Positions 1 to 11,560 of a stretch of 64,000 bases of DNA are shown here, piece after piece; position 1 is the first letter of the stretch; every line of letters begins with the position of its first letter. Made by a program: the position numbers and the translations under genes. This DNA is from Bretschneidera sinensis. Lineage: Eukaryota > Streptophyta > Magnoliopsida > Brassicales > Akaniaceae. The stretch lies in the NCBI GenBank assembly GCA_023935145.1, contig CM043705.1:56452084-56516083 (forward strand), given 5' to 3'. Below the pieces are notes generated by a model that did no database searches, had not been told where the DNA came from, and saw nothing but the letters and a program-made list of their open reading frames with translations.

Positions 1-670
1 GGTTCCTTACTCTAGTGCGGTTGGATCAGTCATGTTCATGATGGTAAGCACTAGACCTGACATTGCTCATGCAAATATTGTTCTCAGCAAGTTTATGAGT
101 AATCCCAAAAAATGAGCATTGGCTTGGGATGAAGTGGTTGTTGAGGTGTTTGAAGGGAAACTGAGATGTGGGGCTTGTTTACAAGAAGAGGGGCAAGTCC
201 ATCTGGTTAAAAGGTTAAGCTTATTCGGACTATGGAGCAGACCGGGACAAGAGAAGATCGATTACCTCATACTTCTTCAACTTAAACGGATGTTGTATAA
301 GTTGGAAGGCTCAGTTTTAGCCGGTGGTAGCACTCTCAACATCCGAGGCTGAGTACATAGCAGCAACGTAACCGATTAAGGAGGCTATGTGGTGTAAAGG
401 GTTATTGGAAGAGTTGAAGGTCCTAAAAGAGCAGGTGGTGGTGTATTCGGATAGCCAAAGTGCGTTGCATTTGTGTAAGAATCCGTTGTTCCATGAGAGG
501 ACAAAGCATATGGATGTTCGCTATCATTTCATTTGGGAAATGTTACGGAATGATGCATTCATGTGAACAAAGTGGCCATGGAAGAAAATCCTGCAGATTT
601 AGGCACTAAAGTTCTACCTCTAAGCAAGTTCAATCATTGCCTTGGACATCTTAGGATGGGAGTCGGATGA
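1..670 (+). pseudogene. Ty1/copia pol 3' end (RT tail and RNase H), decayed
   Basis: This is the end of a copia polyprotein that starts outside the window. The first codons read through the RT tail (SAVGSVMFMMVSTRPDIAH), followed after a frameshift by pieces of the RNase H region (YSDSQSALHLCKN) and the usual copia C-terminus (LGTKVLPLSKFNHCLG). The tail aligns with copia C at 62970-63640, so both belong to one family. A stop near 113 and at least two frameshifts show it is not functional. It ends about 80 bp before the 3' LTR, the normal spacing in this family. Confidence 0.9.
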
Positions 671-751
671 TTTGGTGACTCATGTTGAGTTTGAATCCTG
701 AGTTCTCTGCACAGTGGGTTCAGGTTTAATTACTTAGACAAAAGTAGAGTT

Positions 752-1483
752 TGTTGGGAATTTGTCTAAGAATTAAAGGTTGTTGGAAGATGAAGATTCA
801 GCCCTCTGAGCTGTGGCACAGGCTTGGTGCGCCGCGGCCAGTAGCAAGAGAGGAGTTTATCAAGGTGGTGTGCGCTATGGCCTCTAGCAGGTGGAGGAGT
901 TCTCCCCTGTTGTGCGTCGTGGCGCAAGGCACACCTGACACCTCATTTTAAGCCTCTTCAACTGGTGCGTGGGACATGATTAAAAAGCACAGGTTCACCT
1001 AGACTCTTAGAGATCATCTAGGAACAATAGGATGAGCATCAAGTGTGAGAGTGCAGAGACACAAAACACAAGAAAATGTCTCATTCCAAGAGTGGCTGGT
1101 GTTGAGAAAGATTGGCTTTCAAATTTTCAGAGGTGTTTCAAGTGAGAGAGAGTATACAAGATTAGGGGTTCAAGGGCTTTGTAATTAGAGTTTTCTTAGG
1201 GAAAATTCCAGGGAAACACTTAGTTCTTATCTCTTTCTTTTCTCGTCTTTCATTCATCAAGAACAAGAGGGGTTCTTGAGGAGGTGTTGTTGTAATTGTA
1301 AGAACTCCATTGATTTAGTGCAGAGAGCTCAGAGGAGCTCACGGGTACATAAGCATTTGCCGAACCTCGATAACAATTGCTTGTGTTTTCACTTTTATGG
1401 TTTGATTCTTGTTTATTACAAATCATTATGGATTTGGGGGTTTAAAGGTCACCACCGGGGATTCCTAAGGTGATTTTTCAACA
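752..1483 (+). repeat. 3' LTR of the left-edge copia element
   Basis: The LTR begins TGTTGGGAATTTGTC, directly after a purine-rich tract (acaaaagtagagt), and ends ...TTTTTCAACA. Start, end and internal blocks match the LTRs at 58526-59393 and 54969-55948. It lacks most of the GC-rich middle of those LTRs. The 5' half of the element is off the window, so the target-site duplication cannot be confirmed. Confidence 0.85.
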
Positions 1484-1774
1484 GAAGGAATCTATTGGAA
1501 CCAAGATTAATTCAGAGGCCTAAAAGATAATTATAACAAAAATTAGTTTCAAGTTACTTTCTACTAAAACTTCAGTCCATCATTTGTAAATTAGCTAGCA
1601 TAACTTCTCATACCTGGTATACTTATCTTGACATGGGCCATATCAAGATGAGAATTTGTCATGGCAGCAGCGCCAATATTCTTATGGTGATGTATTCATT
1701 TGTACTTGTAAATCATACAGAAGCAACGGTAAGTATTGCTAATTGATCTTTTCCGTCTCGACCTCTCTTTATAC
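1484..1774. other. Unannotated intergenic stretch
   Basis: I see no open frame, RNA or repeat signature between the copia LTR and the hAT-like element. The sequence is moderately AT-rich. Its last eight bases (CTTTATAC) form the left target duplication of the next element. Confidence 0.5.
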
Positions 1775-2402
1775 TAGGGATGGCAACGAGGCTGGGAATG
1801 GACGGGGTTGGATTCCTGGAAAAAAAATTCCCCATCCCCACCTTCGGGGATTAGGGCGGGGAAAATTTTTTCTCCCATCTCGGTTCTCTATAGGGAATCA
1901 GGTCTCCGCGGGAAATTTTCCTCAGGAAAACTAAAATTATGAGACTACATAAAATTTGAACTATTTTAACCAATAGCCCATAAAAAGATGATTTTTAAAG
2001 GCCTAAGTTGGGTAAGGCCGAAAATGTTAACACTTTTACTTGTTAAAACCTAAGTTGGTCTTGTGGCCATTAAGAAATAGAGTGTTATAAAAGAAAAAGT
2101 GCAAGTGGTATTTATAAGACATGAATTTAATAAATCACCATTAAGACATGAATTATCATTTAAGTTAAAATCTTGTAAATTTGAAGTGGGAATTCAATAA
2201 ATTCATTTAATAAACAAAAATGAATTTATGATAGAAAATATAATATATTATTTATAGGGTTCGGGAAATTCAGGGCGGGGACCTATATCTCCGTCCTTGT
2301 CCCCACCAATTCCCCATCTTAGTCTCTGTCCCTAAACGGGGCGGGGATTTTTCCCCAAATCAGGGTGGACCCCCATTGTTTTGAACAAAATTGCCATCCT
2401 TA
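1775..2402. mobile_element. Non-autonomous hAT-type miniature element, full length
   Basis: The left end reads TAGGGATGGCAA and the right end is its decayed inverse (TTGCCATCCTTA). The interior is non-coding with G- and C-runs (cccatccccacc, gcggggattt). The left flank is CTTTATAC. The related right ends at 13671 and 51440 are followed by CTTTATTC, so an 8-bp target duplication typical of hAT elements is likely, although this copy's own right flank has diverged. Truncated relatives end at 13671, 50486 and 51440. Confidence 0.7.
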
Positions 2403-2454
2403 TTGTGTAGTTATGTTCATTTATTGACACTCATAAACCAAAGTGATTTTTGTC

Positions 2455-3963
2455 AATGAAATATTGTTTTACATGGTTTTCAGTGGCTAAATCACGGATC
2501 GATTTAACCAGCAAGAGGTATGCTGTTGGAGAAGTGCTCCCCGTTAACTATGAGGAACTAGCTGTTAAGATTGGCATTCTAGTTCCAGCTGGAACAGTTT
2601 TTTGTATGCAGTTAGCGTTGGAGTTTTGTTTGAAAAACACTATTGTGTTGACTAAATGATTTATTCATTCGATGAAGGATATAAAGTTTCTGTTTGTTTT
2701 TCAAGTAGACTGAATACCCGAAACCCTATACTTTTCTTTTGAATTATTGATTTAGTCGATTGAATAAAACATTTAGCCGACTAAATGTTCGTTATTTTGA
2801 AATTTGAATTCTATCAACTATAATTTTTAGAGAAGTCATGTTTTTTTTTTTTTTTCAAGAGCTACGTTTTTTAAATCGCCACTCTTCATTTTATGACTGT
2901 TGGAAGTTCAAATGAAATCTATAAATACTTCTAATAACTTCCAAATTAACCACTTTTCATTTTTCAGAATCTATTCTTCTTCTACATTTACTTATATACA
3001 GTAACTTTTCTTCATTTTTTTCAAAAGATAACTCAAACAAGAATCTTTAATTTTGCTCTTAGAGATTCTCAGAGACTTTGAGTATCCTGGAGGAATATTT
3101 GTCAGAACCCAGAGCAATGTAATGAGGCAAATAAAGCCTTAAAGACAGCTTTGATACGCATCTGAAAGTCACCATAAATTCTATACTTCTTAGAGATTTT
3201 ATATCCACAAATTTACCAACGGTTAGTGCAAACAATGGAGCTCTTATATGGAAGCGGAACCTTAGTTATCAGGACTAACTGGAACAGGGATCGTTGTCAA
3301 TGTTACGGTATCAAGATCAACCCTTACAATAGCCTACAGTCTCTTGATTGTTGGAAAATATGGAGCTGTAGTTGTGATTGTTGTTTCCAGATTGAATGGG
3401 AGACTTGTTTGGTCTTCTCAGTTTGATCCTCGTTCTCGAGCTCTGATCACTGCATCTGGAGCAGTTTATACGGGGTAAGTTAAGTTCTGTTGAACAATGA
3501 TCTAGTACGCTGATTCAAGAATGACTTATGTAGCATTTGGTCTAGCTTCTCAAAGGGTCTTTAGTTTCCAGAATACATAAGCTAGCTCAAACACCCAAAA
3601 AACGATTTCTTAGAAAAATCAGAAGGTGCGAAAAATAGATTTTAAAAAGATCAATTTTTACCAATTTTGAGTTTGGCAGTTCTTTTAACAAAATTTTTAC
3701 CAAAGGCTAAATAGCTTTTCACTCTACAACTATTTCACCAAAAAGTGTTTTAAAATCACTTTTGACTCTCAACAGCTCAAATTGCAGTTAGGCCAAATAG
3801 TTGCGTACTTGCTTTTTTTCCTGTTTTGTTCCCTGTAGGGCATTCTACGTAGGAGTGTCATCCCTAGTGGAGGGATTATCGGCTGAACAATGCTGCACTT
3901 TTAGAGGAAGCCTGGTAAAGCAAGATGTTTGAACTGGTTCAATCATATGGAAAACCTATGAGC
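2455..3963 (+). pseudogene. PQQ/polyvinyl-alcohol-dehydrogenase-like gene remnant, copy A
   Basis: Three exon pieces of a plant quinoprotein-like (beta-propeller) dehydrogenase are in order. The first, about 2484-2600, gives WLNHG, then after a frameshift DLTSKRYAVGEVL, then a second shift. The second, about 3216-3474, has SANNGALIWKRNL and, after shifts, VSRSTLTIA, LLIVGKYGAVVVI and SQFDPRSRALITASGAVYTG. A standard intron follows (GTAAGT at 3475, CTGTAG ending 3838). The third, from 3839, reads AFYVGVSSLVEGLSAEQCC and then SIIWKTY. Frameshifts and a TGA where the 52.4-kb copy has an arginine codon (DVRTG) prove it is dead. The family assignment is from memory of plant homologues. It is the only copy that keeps the middle exon. 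Confidence 0.7.
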
Positions 3964-4215
3964 TTGAGCTCACCAGCCTTAAAAGGACTTAACGAGGCTA
4001 ACGAGCCTAAACGAGACTGTAATAATTTTTTATTTTAATAAATAAAAAAACATAATATATATTAATATTATAATATATGTAAAAAAAACATAATATTAAT
4101 CGAACAAATTCACTAGCCACACGAGTCAAAAAGTCGGATATTTGAGCTCAACTCGACAAGGTAAATGAGCCAATTTAATAGGCTCGAGCTCGATTCGAAG
4201 TTTGACAAACCAAGG
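3958..4215. repeat. GAGCTCGAGC-type AT-rich miniature repeat inserted in the gene remnant
   Basis: The gene-like reading stops abruptly at a block with short inverted GAGCTC/GCTCGAGCTC motifs at both ends and an AT-rich centre of A-runs and TAATAT. The same block follows the same exon in copies B and D, so it entered before those copies separated. The termini are not clean enough to name a superfamily. Confidence 0.5.
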
Positions 4216-4589
4216 TTAATCTGACCAAATTCAAATTAATTCTCGCAAAATTATTATTTTGATGATAGCAACTGAAGTTTAAGAACTCCATAAATTTTAT
4301 TTATATTTATATACAAAATTAGATTTTTTCCTACTTCAAGAAACATGAGTTAAGCCAAATACCCCAACGGTTTATGAAAATAATTAAAAGCTGAAAAACA
4401 ATTTTTAAAAAGCTGAATTTGTGTAAAAAAATATTTTAATAACTGTTTTACCAAATACTAAATAACTTTTAGGTTCACAACTATTTTAGGAAAAGTATTT
4501 CAAAATCCATTTTGAAATCCAAAAACCAAAACTATAATTAAACCAAATGGTAAACATATTGGTTAATCAATGGATGAGTAGAATATATA

Positions 4590-4712
4590 TCAAATGACAC
4601 CAAGAGATCCCCAAAACACTTTAGTAAGATACTGGAGCAAACCCTAATATTTGAGTAAGAGAGATCCCCGAATGAAGTGTTCATTGAAGCTCTAGGGGAC
4701 ACCTGATTTGCG
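4590..4712 (-). ncRNA. MIR395: Degenerate MIR395 hairpin (downstream member of a minus-strand pair)
   Basis: On the minus strand the 5' arm contains gtgtcccctagagcttcaat and the 3' arm contains a miR395-like 21-mer at 4604-4624. That 21-mer differs from the canonical sequence at three positions: G to A at 3, G to T at 12, and A to T at 18. The two arms still pair over most of their length. It lies about 400 bp downstream of the exact-match hairpin at 5001-5120 in the same orientation, so the two could come from one primary transcript, as in known MIR395 clusters. The changes make it doubtful that it yields a functional miR395. Confidence 0.7.
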
Positions 4713-5000
4713 GATTATTTCCTACATGGTTTCAAGAAACATAAGTTAGTACAAAGACCCTTAAAAGTAGTTTTTGAGAAAAATCAAAGTTGAAAAACGA
4801 TCTCTAAAAAGCTAAATTTATATCAGAAAAGTTGTTTTAATAGTTATTATACCAAATATGCTATAAACAGATTTTAGTTCCATAGTTGTATAAAAAATAG
4901 TTTAAAAATCTTTTTAAAATCCAAAAATTGTAACTGCAGTTAAACCAAACGGTGAACATCGGAAATATATATATTGATAAATAGACAGTAGTATGTATCA

Positions 5001-5120
5001 AGTGACATCAGGAGTTCCCCCAAACACTTCAGTAAGGTACTGATGCAAACCCTAATGATTTAGAGCGAGAAAGAGCCCCCGATGAAGTATTCTGGGGAAC
5101 TCTAGGGGACACCTGATTTG
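5001..5120 (-). ncRNA. MIR395: MIR395 precursor hairpin with exact mature miR395
   Basis: On the minus strand the precursor runs from about 5120 down to 5001. The 5' arm (gtgtcccctagagttcccc, then cacttcat-like star sequence) pairs with a 3' arm carrying a 21-mer at 5014-5034. This matches mature miR395 (TGAAGTGTTTGGGGGAACTC preceded by C) with no mismatch. The mature strand on the 3' arm and the conserved 5' block are typical of the family. miR395 guides repression of ATP sulfurylase and a sulfate transporter under sulfur limitation. A TATA box (5182-5191) lies about 60 bp upstream, with a UPE-like block beyond. Of the minus-strand loci this one looks most likely to work; expression cannot be judged from sequence. 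Confidence 0.92.
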
Positions 5121-5181
5121 TGGGTTAATTCTGTCTTAATCGGTTTCGTTTTGAATGGAATGGAAATGGCGAACAGAGCAT

Positions 5182-5304
5182 CTATTTATAGTGAGTTCAT
5201 GGGATTGGATTCTTGTATAATTGCTTCCTAGCCCCTTTTTAGTATTATGCAAAGAAAAAATAGATATGAGGGAATAAAGCCTTACATACACAATGAACCT
5301 GGAC
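5182..5304 (-). promoter_or_regulatory. MIR395 promoter elements: TATA box and UPE/EIL-like block
   Basis: On the minus strand, CTATAAATAG (5182-5191) sits about 60 bp upstream of the 5001-5120 hairpin. About 110 bp further upstream, CGTCCAGGTTCATTGT (5289-5304) resembles the reverse complement of the UPE box of sulfur-starvation genes (core TTGAACCT followed by A/G-GA). The plus-strand unit at 13090-13214 shows the same order, orientation and spacing. The UPE consensus is recalled from the literature, so the regulatory meaning is inference. Confidence 0.6.
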
Positions 5305-5747
5305 GCAACTATGGCCAAAGTGGAAGAAAGAGAATAATTGTGAAGTGAGTTATCCAGCCTTTCCTTTTCAGCTTTTCACATAGATATATGTTTAACAAAA
5401 CTAAACAGCTTGCTCCCGATTAACCAAATTCCGGCATATACAAATTCCTATGTAATTAATGGAAGTTGAATACGGTTGAGTTCATAGTCATAGGTATAAC
5501 GAGGACCACACAAAGGTTGTAAATTTGAACATGCGGCTTTCCCATAGTCATTCAAACAGAAACAATACCAATTTTTTGAGTACAATATTAAATACCAACT
5601 ATTTAGATCCAAAATTTTATGCAAAATCGACTGATGAGTTGTAAGAAAGTTCATGGGTAACTCATAGTGAAAAAAAAGTCTGTGAATCAGTTTTTCTACG
5701 TATCACTTACCATTCGTTAAGGATAAGGGTCTAAAATGGAGGTATAG

Positions 5748-6266
5748 TGACGTTGGGCAGAATAGTGATTATTCTGCAGGCTAGTCGAACAGATAGTTCA
5801 CAGGAAGTAACACAAGAAAAAACCCTAAACAATACAGAGAAACAGCTCTGATGTTTTATTTAAAATTACGCAAATACAATAATAATGTTTACTAAACCCT
5901 AAAACCTTATATATAAGGTGAAGCTAAAATAGGAAAATTAAATTAAGGTCGAATTTAAAGTAATAAAAATAAAAAGTTTCCTAAATTGCAAATAAAAATA
6001 AAAAGTTTTCTAAAAACTGAAATCTACCATATTGAGGCCCTAAACGCCGTTTTTTGGCTTAAAAATGACGACGCTCAGATTCTGAGTTTTGCCCGGAAGC
6101 CCGTTTCCACTCAGACTAGGGTCTTCCGGGGCCTGATCTGAGCCTGTGGCCCGTTCTAGGCAGTCCACCTGCCAGTTTTACGCTGATCTGCCAATTCTAG
6201 GTACTTCAGTGCCAACAACGTGCTATCTGACAACTCTGCATCATCTGACTCGGATCCTCCTGCATC
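5748..6266 (-). repeat. 3' LTR of the chromovirus-like element
   Basis: On the minus strand it begins TGATGCAGGAGGATCC and ends ...CAACGTCA. It is nearly the same length as the 5' LTR but differs at numerous positions (for example atattgagg against aaaataagg), so the insertion is not very recent. The first 111 bp in element sense carry the last codons of pol. No clear purine tract precedes it; that position is coding (cctggggtgac). Confidence 0.85.
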
Positions 6267-9200
6267 AGTCACCCCAGGTTGGAAAGAAGTCGTCCTCGAG
6301 TTCACAATAGCCTCATTGGAATCCCCAAAACAAGGATTCAAGTGTTTCACATTAAAGACATCAGAAGTTTTCAAATGACTGGGTAGGCATAGTCTGTAGG
6401 CGTTATCATTGATCTTCTGTAGGATCTCACAGGGTCCAATCTTTCCCTCCTTACACTTATTATACTCTCCCATGGGAAAACAATCGCGAGTTAATACTGC
6501 CCAAACAAAATCACCAACATAAAAAATTACCTGACGATAATGACTGTCGCTCTGAGCCTTGTACTTGGCATTACTCTCGTGAATGACCAGCTTCACCTGC
6601 TCATGGATACCCCGAAGATGTTCTGCCATCTCATCTGCCTTGTGATTCAAACAACCCACATGTGGAATAAGGGCTAAGTCAAGAACCCCAGATGGATTCT
6701 GACCGTAGACAATCTCAAATGGGCTTAGCCTCATGGTTCTGTTCTTCGACCTGTTATAGAAAAATTTTGCTTGAGGTAACACCAGATCCCACTGCTTCGG
6801 TTTAGTTCCTGCCAAGCTCCTCAAAAGGTTTCCCAAACTCCGATTTACCACTTCGGTCTGACCATCAGTCTGAGGATGGTAGGCACTGCTAAAATTCAAC
6901 TTCGTCCCCAGCTTCTCCCATAAACTTTTCCAGAACTGACTCATGAACTTGGTGTCACGATTCGAAGTGATGGATCGAGGAACACCATGTAAACGCATAA
7001 TCTCCTTGAAGTTAAGATGAGCGATCCGGGTAGCATCCATTGTCTTCTTGCAAGGTATAAAATGGGCCATCTTGAAAAATCTGTCAACCACCACTAAAAT
7101 AGAATCCAAGCCCCGTTGGGTGCGGGGTAAGCCTAACACAAAGTCCATGCTGACATCAAACCAAGGGGCTTCAGGTACATGTAAAGGTGTGTACAAGCCC
7201 GCATTAGTGAGAACTCCCTTGGACCGTTGACACACATAACAACGCTTTACATGATGAGCCACGTCACTGGTCAATTTGGGCCAATAGTAGTTACAAGAGA
7301 TCAAAGCCAACGTCTTATCCCGCCTAAAGTGTCCTTCGTTATGAAGTTCACTAATAATTTGTTGTCTTAGTGAACAATCTGGAACGCACAACTGTAATCC
7401 ACGAAACAGATAACCATTATGCAAAATAAAATCATGCCGTTGACCATCAGTTACCTCATGAATTATCCTCCCGAAGGAAGGATCAACAGCAAACATATCA
7501 GGGAAAACCTCAAATCCAACGATTCTGGTGCTCATGGTGGTGAAGAGTAATGTACAATGGCTTAGTGCATCTGCAACATGGTTCAGACTTCCTGTTTGGT
7601 GCCTTAGTGCAAATATGAACTCCTGCAAGTACGCCACCCACTTGGCATGCCGCCTACTCAGCTTATGTTGGCCATTGATATACTTCAGGGCCTCATGATC
7701 AGTGATAAGAATAAACTCCCTCTGCACTAGGTAGTGACGCCAATGCTTCAAGGACTGAACTATGGCATAAAACTCCAGATCATAAGTGGAATAATTTTTC
7801 TTCGATCCTGATAGCTTCTCACTAAAAAAAGCTATTGGCACCCCTCTTGACTCAGAACACAACCAATACCAACCCCAGATGCATCACAGTTTACCTCAAA
7901 CACCTTTTCAAAATCAGGAAGTGCCAAAATTGGTGCCTCTGTCATCTTCTGCTTGACCAGTTGGAAACTGGTTTCTGCCTCCCTGGTCCAATTAAAATCA
8001 CGTCCCTTCAGGCACTCTATGATAGGAGCAATCAGAGTGCTGAAATTTCTGATGAACCACCTATAAAAGAATGCCAACCCATGGAAACTTCTGATATCGT
8101 GCAAGGTTTTCGGTTTAGACCACTCCAAGATCGCTTCTATCTTCGACTGATCAGCATGAACACCATCAGTAGACACAACAAACCCCAAAAAAGTTACAGT
8201 GGTGGTGAAGAAAGAACACTTCTTCTGATTGATGAACAGACCCTCCGTCCTCAACTTATCAAAAACAGCACGGAGGTGATCAAAATGTGACGACCACGTT
8301 AGGCTATAAATAAGGATGTCATCGAAGTAAACTACTACAAATTTCCCCATGAATGGCCGTAAAATCTGATGCATAAATCTCATAAATATGCCGGGCGCAT
8401 TGGACAACCCAAAAGGCATGACCATCCACTCATACAACCCCTGCTGTGTCTTAAACGCTGTCTTCCACTCATCTCCAGGCCTTATTCTGATCTGGTGGTA
8501 TCCGCTTTTAAGGTTAATTTTTGAGAAAACCTTAGAACCGGATAGCTGGTCTAGCATATCATCCAGGCGGGGAATTAGAAACCTATATTTTACTATAATC
8601 CTGTTGATTGCTCTGTTGTCAACACACATAAGCCAAGAGCCATCTTTCTTTGGCACTAGCAGGGTAGGAACTACGCATGGGTTCATACTCTCACGGACGT
8701 AACCCCTCTCCAACAACTCTACCACCTATCGCTGCAGCTCTATAGATTCCTTGGGACTAAGGCGGTAAGCCGGTTGATTAGGCAAACTGGATCCTGGAAC
8801 AAGGTCTATCTGATGCTAAATATCCCTCATAGGCGGCAACCCAAGGGGAAGATCCTCTGGCATTAGGTCAGAAAACTCTGCTAACAGCTACTGCACCTCT
8901 GATGGTAATTCTGGATTCATGTCTACTGCATTATCCCCACAAGGCAGCAAAGCATAGACCACCTCTCCATGCTCAATCTCAGCTAAAAACTTTGACATTG
9001 AAAGTAGATTAGTGTTACTGGCTACCGGGGGGGTAGGAGTGGTTCCTTCCCGATGAAGTGCCAATACAATCTTCTTCCCTTTGATGTTAAGGGAATAGGT
9101 ATTTTTCCACCCATCATAAAAAACACTACGATTATACTGCCAAGGTCTGCCTAACAATACATGACAAGCATCCATAGACACAACATCACACCAAGCATTA

Positions 9201-9541
9201 TCAAAATATTTCCTACCAATCGAAAAATATACTAGGCATCGCCTATCTACTGTTACCTCACTGCCTTTATTTAACCACAACAATTTATATGGCTTGGGAT
9301 GACGATCTGTCTTCAACTAAAATTTCTGGACAGCCTCTTCAGACACTACGTTCTCACAACTACCACTGTCAATGATCATCTTGCAGACTTTATCTGCAAC
9401 TGTGCAGGTCGTGTGGAAAGTATGGGTCCTCAACCAATCGTCCCTAGTATCGCCCTTGGGGGTCAATAAACTCTTACGAACAACCAAGGTCTCATGGCCA
9501 TCTCCATACAACACATCCCCATCTTCATCATCGTCATACAC
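6156..9541 (-). pseudogene. Gypsy pol: protease, RT, RNase H, integrase (stops and one frameshift)
   Basis: Reading leftward, the aspartic protease (active site IDSGSCENVVS, near 9350) is followed by a stop at 9317-9319. RT spans about 8725-8000 with the catalytic YFDD box ([12 protein letters not shown]). RNase H ([15 protein letters not shown]) is cut by a frameshift between 7862 and 7832 and then continues (LITDHEALKYI). The integrase has an HHCC zinc finger (LHNEGHF...CYVCQRSKG) and a D-D-E core (SMDFVLGLP, TSNRDTKF, GQTEVVNR). From 7862 to the stop at 6156 the frame is open for 568 codons and crosses into the 3' LTR. Further stops lie near 8887, 8820 and 8728. RT and integrase look substantially complete. 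Confidence 0.9.
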
Positions 9542-9585
9542 AGGTTCTCCAATCTCCTCAGTTTCGTCTACCCCGTCGTCCTCAA

Positions 9586-10518
9586 TTAGGAGATTTTTGC
9601 CCTATGACTAGCAGGCTTCCTGCACTCAGTCGATTTATGTCCCTGTTCACCATATCTGAAACATCTAATATTTAAGCTAGGGTTACCTTGGGGTGGCTGC
9701 TGGGCAGGACGAAATTCTTGAGGGCGAACTAGCCAACTGCTTTGATCGCTGCTTCGGTTCATTGGCCTCATGTTCTGTTGTTTTTCCACTGCAAGTGCAC
9801 GCTGGTATGCTTCAGAAACGATCCATAGTGAGTGAAGGCTGAGGACATCCTGCAGGGGCTGCCATAATCGCCCTAAATACCATGCCACCATCTACTCCTC
9901 TGTCTCGGATAATTCATTCCAAGCTATCAATTGATAGAACTCCTCCGTGTAATCATCCACAGATTTCGTGCCCTGCCTGAACGAATGAAGTCGTTGAAAC
10001 AAGGTTTGAGTGTAGCCAAAAGGAAGGAAGTGACCCTTCATCTTCTCCTAATCTGTGATCTTGGCCTTGCCCTACCGGTCGCGTGAGCGCCTCAACAACT
10101 CCCACCACACAGATGCTCTGCCCTTCAGTTTGATGGCGACCAGTTTTACTTTGACACGATCTGGGACTTTCTTATACTCGAAAATATGCTCCACTTCATT
10201 CAACCAATCGACGAATCCCTCAGCCTGTAACGTACCAGAAAACTCGAGCAGATCCACTCTGAAACCGAGGTCTCCATAACGTTCTTCCCGACCACGGTGC
10301 TCCTAGAATCGAGCAGGATTGTGATGCGGGTTTTCGAAGCTGGAATCGGAATCGTGATCTTCAATCTCATGATCACGGAAATTCTACGCTGCTAGACGCT
10401 GGGTTAACTCTGCAACTTGCCGCTGTAAATCCTCAATCATCGCATCCTGAACGTTACGATTACAGCGTGGGGCTTCCTCGTTCGGAACCTGCCCGCGACG
10501 ACCATGACCACCAGCCAT
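9586..10518 (-). pseudogene. Gypsy gag, several nonsense codons, damaged zinc knuckle
   Basis: The likely start is the ATG at 10516-10518 (MAGGHGRRGQ), followed by a short coiled-coil-like stretch (MIEDLQRQVAELTQRLAA). The gag core (FSGTLQAEGFVDWLNEVEHI; KGRASVWWELL) and a basic, glutamine-rich tail follow. Stops at about 10384, 10072 and 9892 interrupt one frame; several fit TGG-to-TAG or similar transitions. The zinc knuckle reads CFRYGEQGHKSTEC: the second cysteine is tyrosine, so it should not bind zinc normally. Gag and pol are in different frames. Confidence 0.85.
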
Positions 10519-10554
10519 GGAACTGATGAAATCTTGCCCTAGGAAAACGCTGAA

Positions 10555-11088
10555 GCTTTGATACCAACTGACACCGGGCAGAATGGTGATTATTCTGCAG
10601 GCTAGTCGAACAGATAGTTCACAGGAAGTAACACAAGAAAAAACCCTAAACAATACAGAGAAACAACTCTGATGTTTTATTTAAAATTATGTAAATACAA
10701 TAATAATGTTTATTAAACCCTAAAACCTTATTTATAAGGTAAAGCTAAAATAGGAAAATTACATTAAGGCCGAATTTAAAGTAATGAAAACAAAAAGTTT
10801 CCTAAATTGCAAATAAAAATAAAAAGTTTCCTAAAAACTAAAATCTGCCAAAATAAGGCTCTAAACGTCGTTTTTTGGCTTAAAAATGACGACGTTCAGG
10901 GCTTGAGTTTTGCCTGGAAGCCCATTTCCACTTAGACTAGGGTCTTCCGGGGCCCGATCTGAGCCCGTGGCCCGTTCTAGGCAGTCCACCTGCCTGTTTT
11001 GTGCTGATCTGCCAACTCTAGGTACTTCAGTGCCAACAACGTGCTATTTGACAACTCAACATCATCTGACTCGGATCCTCCTGCATCA
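10555..11088 (-). repeat. 5' LTR and tRNA-Met-type primer binding site
   Basis: The LTR occupies 10569-11088 and starts TGATGCAGGAGGATCC on the minus strand. It is followed after two bases by TGGTATCAAAGC (10555-10566 on the complement), which matches 11 of 12 bases of the initiator-Met primer site TGGTATCAGAGC used by many plant LTR elements. The right flank tgtag (11089-11093) pairs with tatag at 5743-5747. Confidence 0.85.
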
Positions 11089-11560
11089 TGTAGTTATCTT
11101 CATTCTAAATTAAAAGACTGAGTTTAAACCTCAATTCATATTTCAAAATTATCATTTATAATTTGAATTAATTAGTTTTGTAGCAATGAAAAAGAATGTA
11201 GATGTGACGTGCCAAGAGGAGAAGAGAGGAGGGATTAAAGCCACTATTGTTGATACTATTCTCTACCAATATTCATCCTTCCCACAATTCTGACCAGGTT
11301 CGCTTTTGGAAACTTAGTGAAGATTGAATTTCCTTGAGATGATCTACATGAGGGTGTCTAAGAGAACAAGTTTTTTCTATTAATTGTATTCATAGATGAC
11401 TCAGCTATAAAATATTTTGATAAATATTTCAGGAGATGATAATGGTTAATAATCAGTGTTTAAAACTTCAGTATATATCTGCTTTGTGTGCACCTTTAAT
11501 AAATTTTAGATTAACAAAAGAAAGCAGAAAAAGAAAACAAAAAGATTAGAAGCTTAAATG

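Larger units (their letters stand above)
5748..11088 (-). mobile_element. Ty3/gypsy chromovirus-like (CRM-type?) retrotransposon, minus strand
   Basis: This 5.34-kb element has LTRs of 519 bp (5748-6266) and 520 bp (10569-11088), a tRNA-Met-type primer site and gag-pol between them. The domain order PR-RT-RNase H-INT makes it gypsy. The flanks are tatag and tgtag, an imperfect 5-bp target duplication. The empty site is visible in copy 2 near 45678 (gggtatagttatcttc). The integrase tail (KIGPCEILQKINDNAY) and a pol frame that enters the LTR suggest the CRM/chromovirus group. Several stops and one frameshift make it non-autonomous now. Confidence 0.9.

Noticed and set aside
4340..4960. About 220-bp AT-rich units (aagccaaatacccc...aaaccaaatggt) repeated near the MIR395 hairpins
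   Set aside because: They look like related miniature elements, but I could not define inverted ends or target duplications, so no element was called.
4590..5120. First read as a MITE-like or foldback repeat family
   Set aside because: The 3' arm matches miR395 at all 21 bases at 5014-5034 and the 5' block is the MIR395 type, so they are microRNA precursors.
7835..8702. Plus-strand frames of 151 and 104 codons
   Set aside because: Antisense shadows of the gypsy RT; no domain and no independent support.
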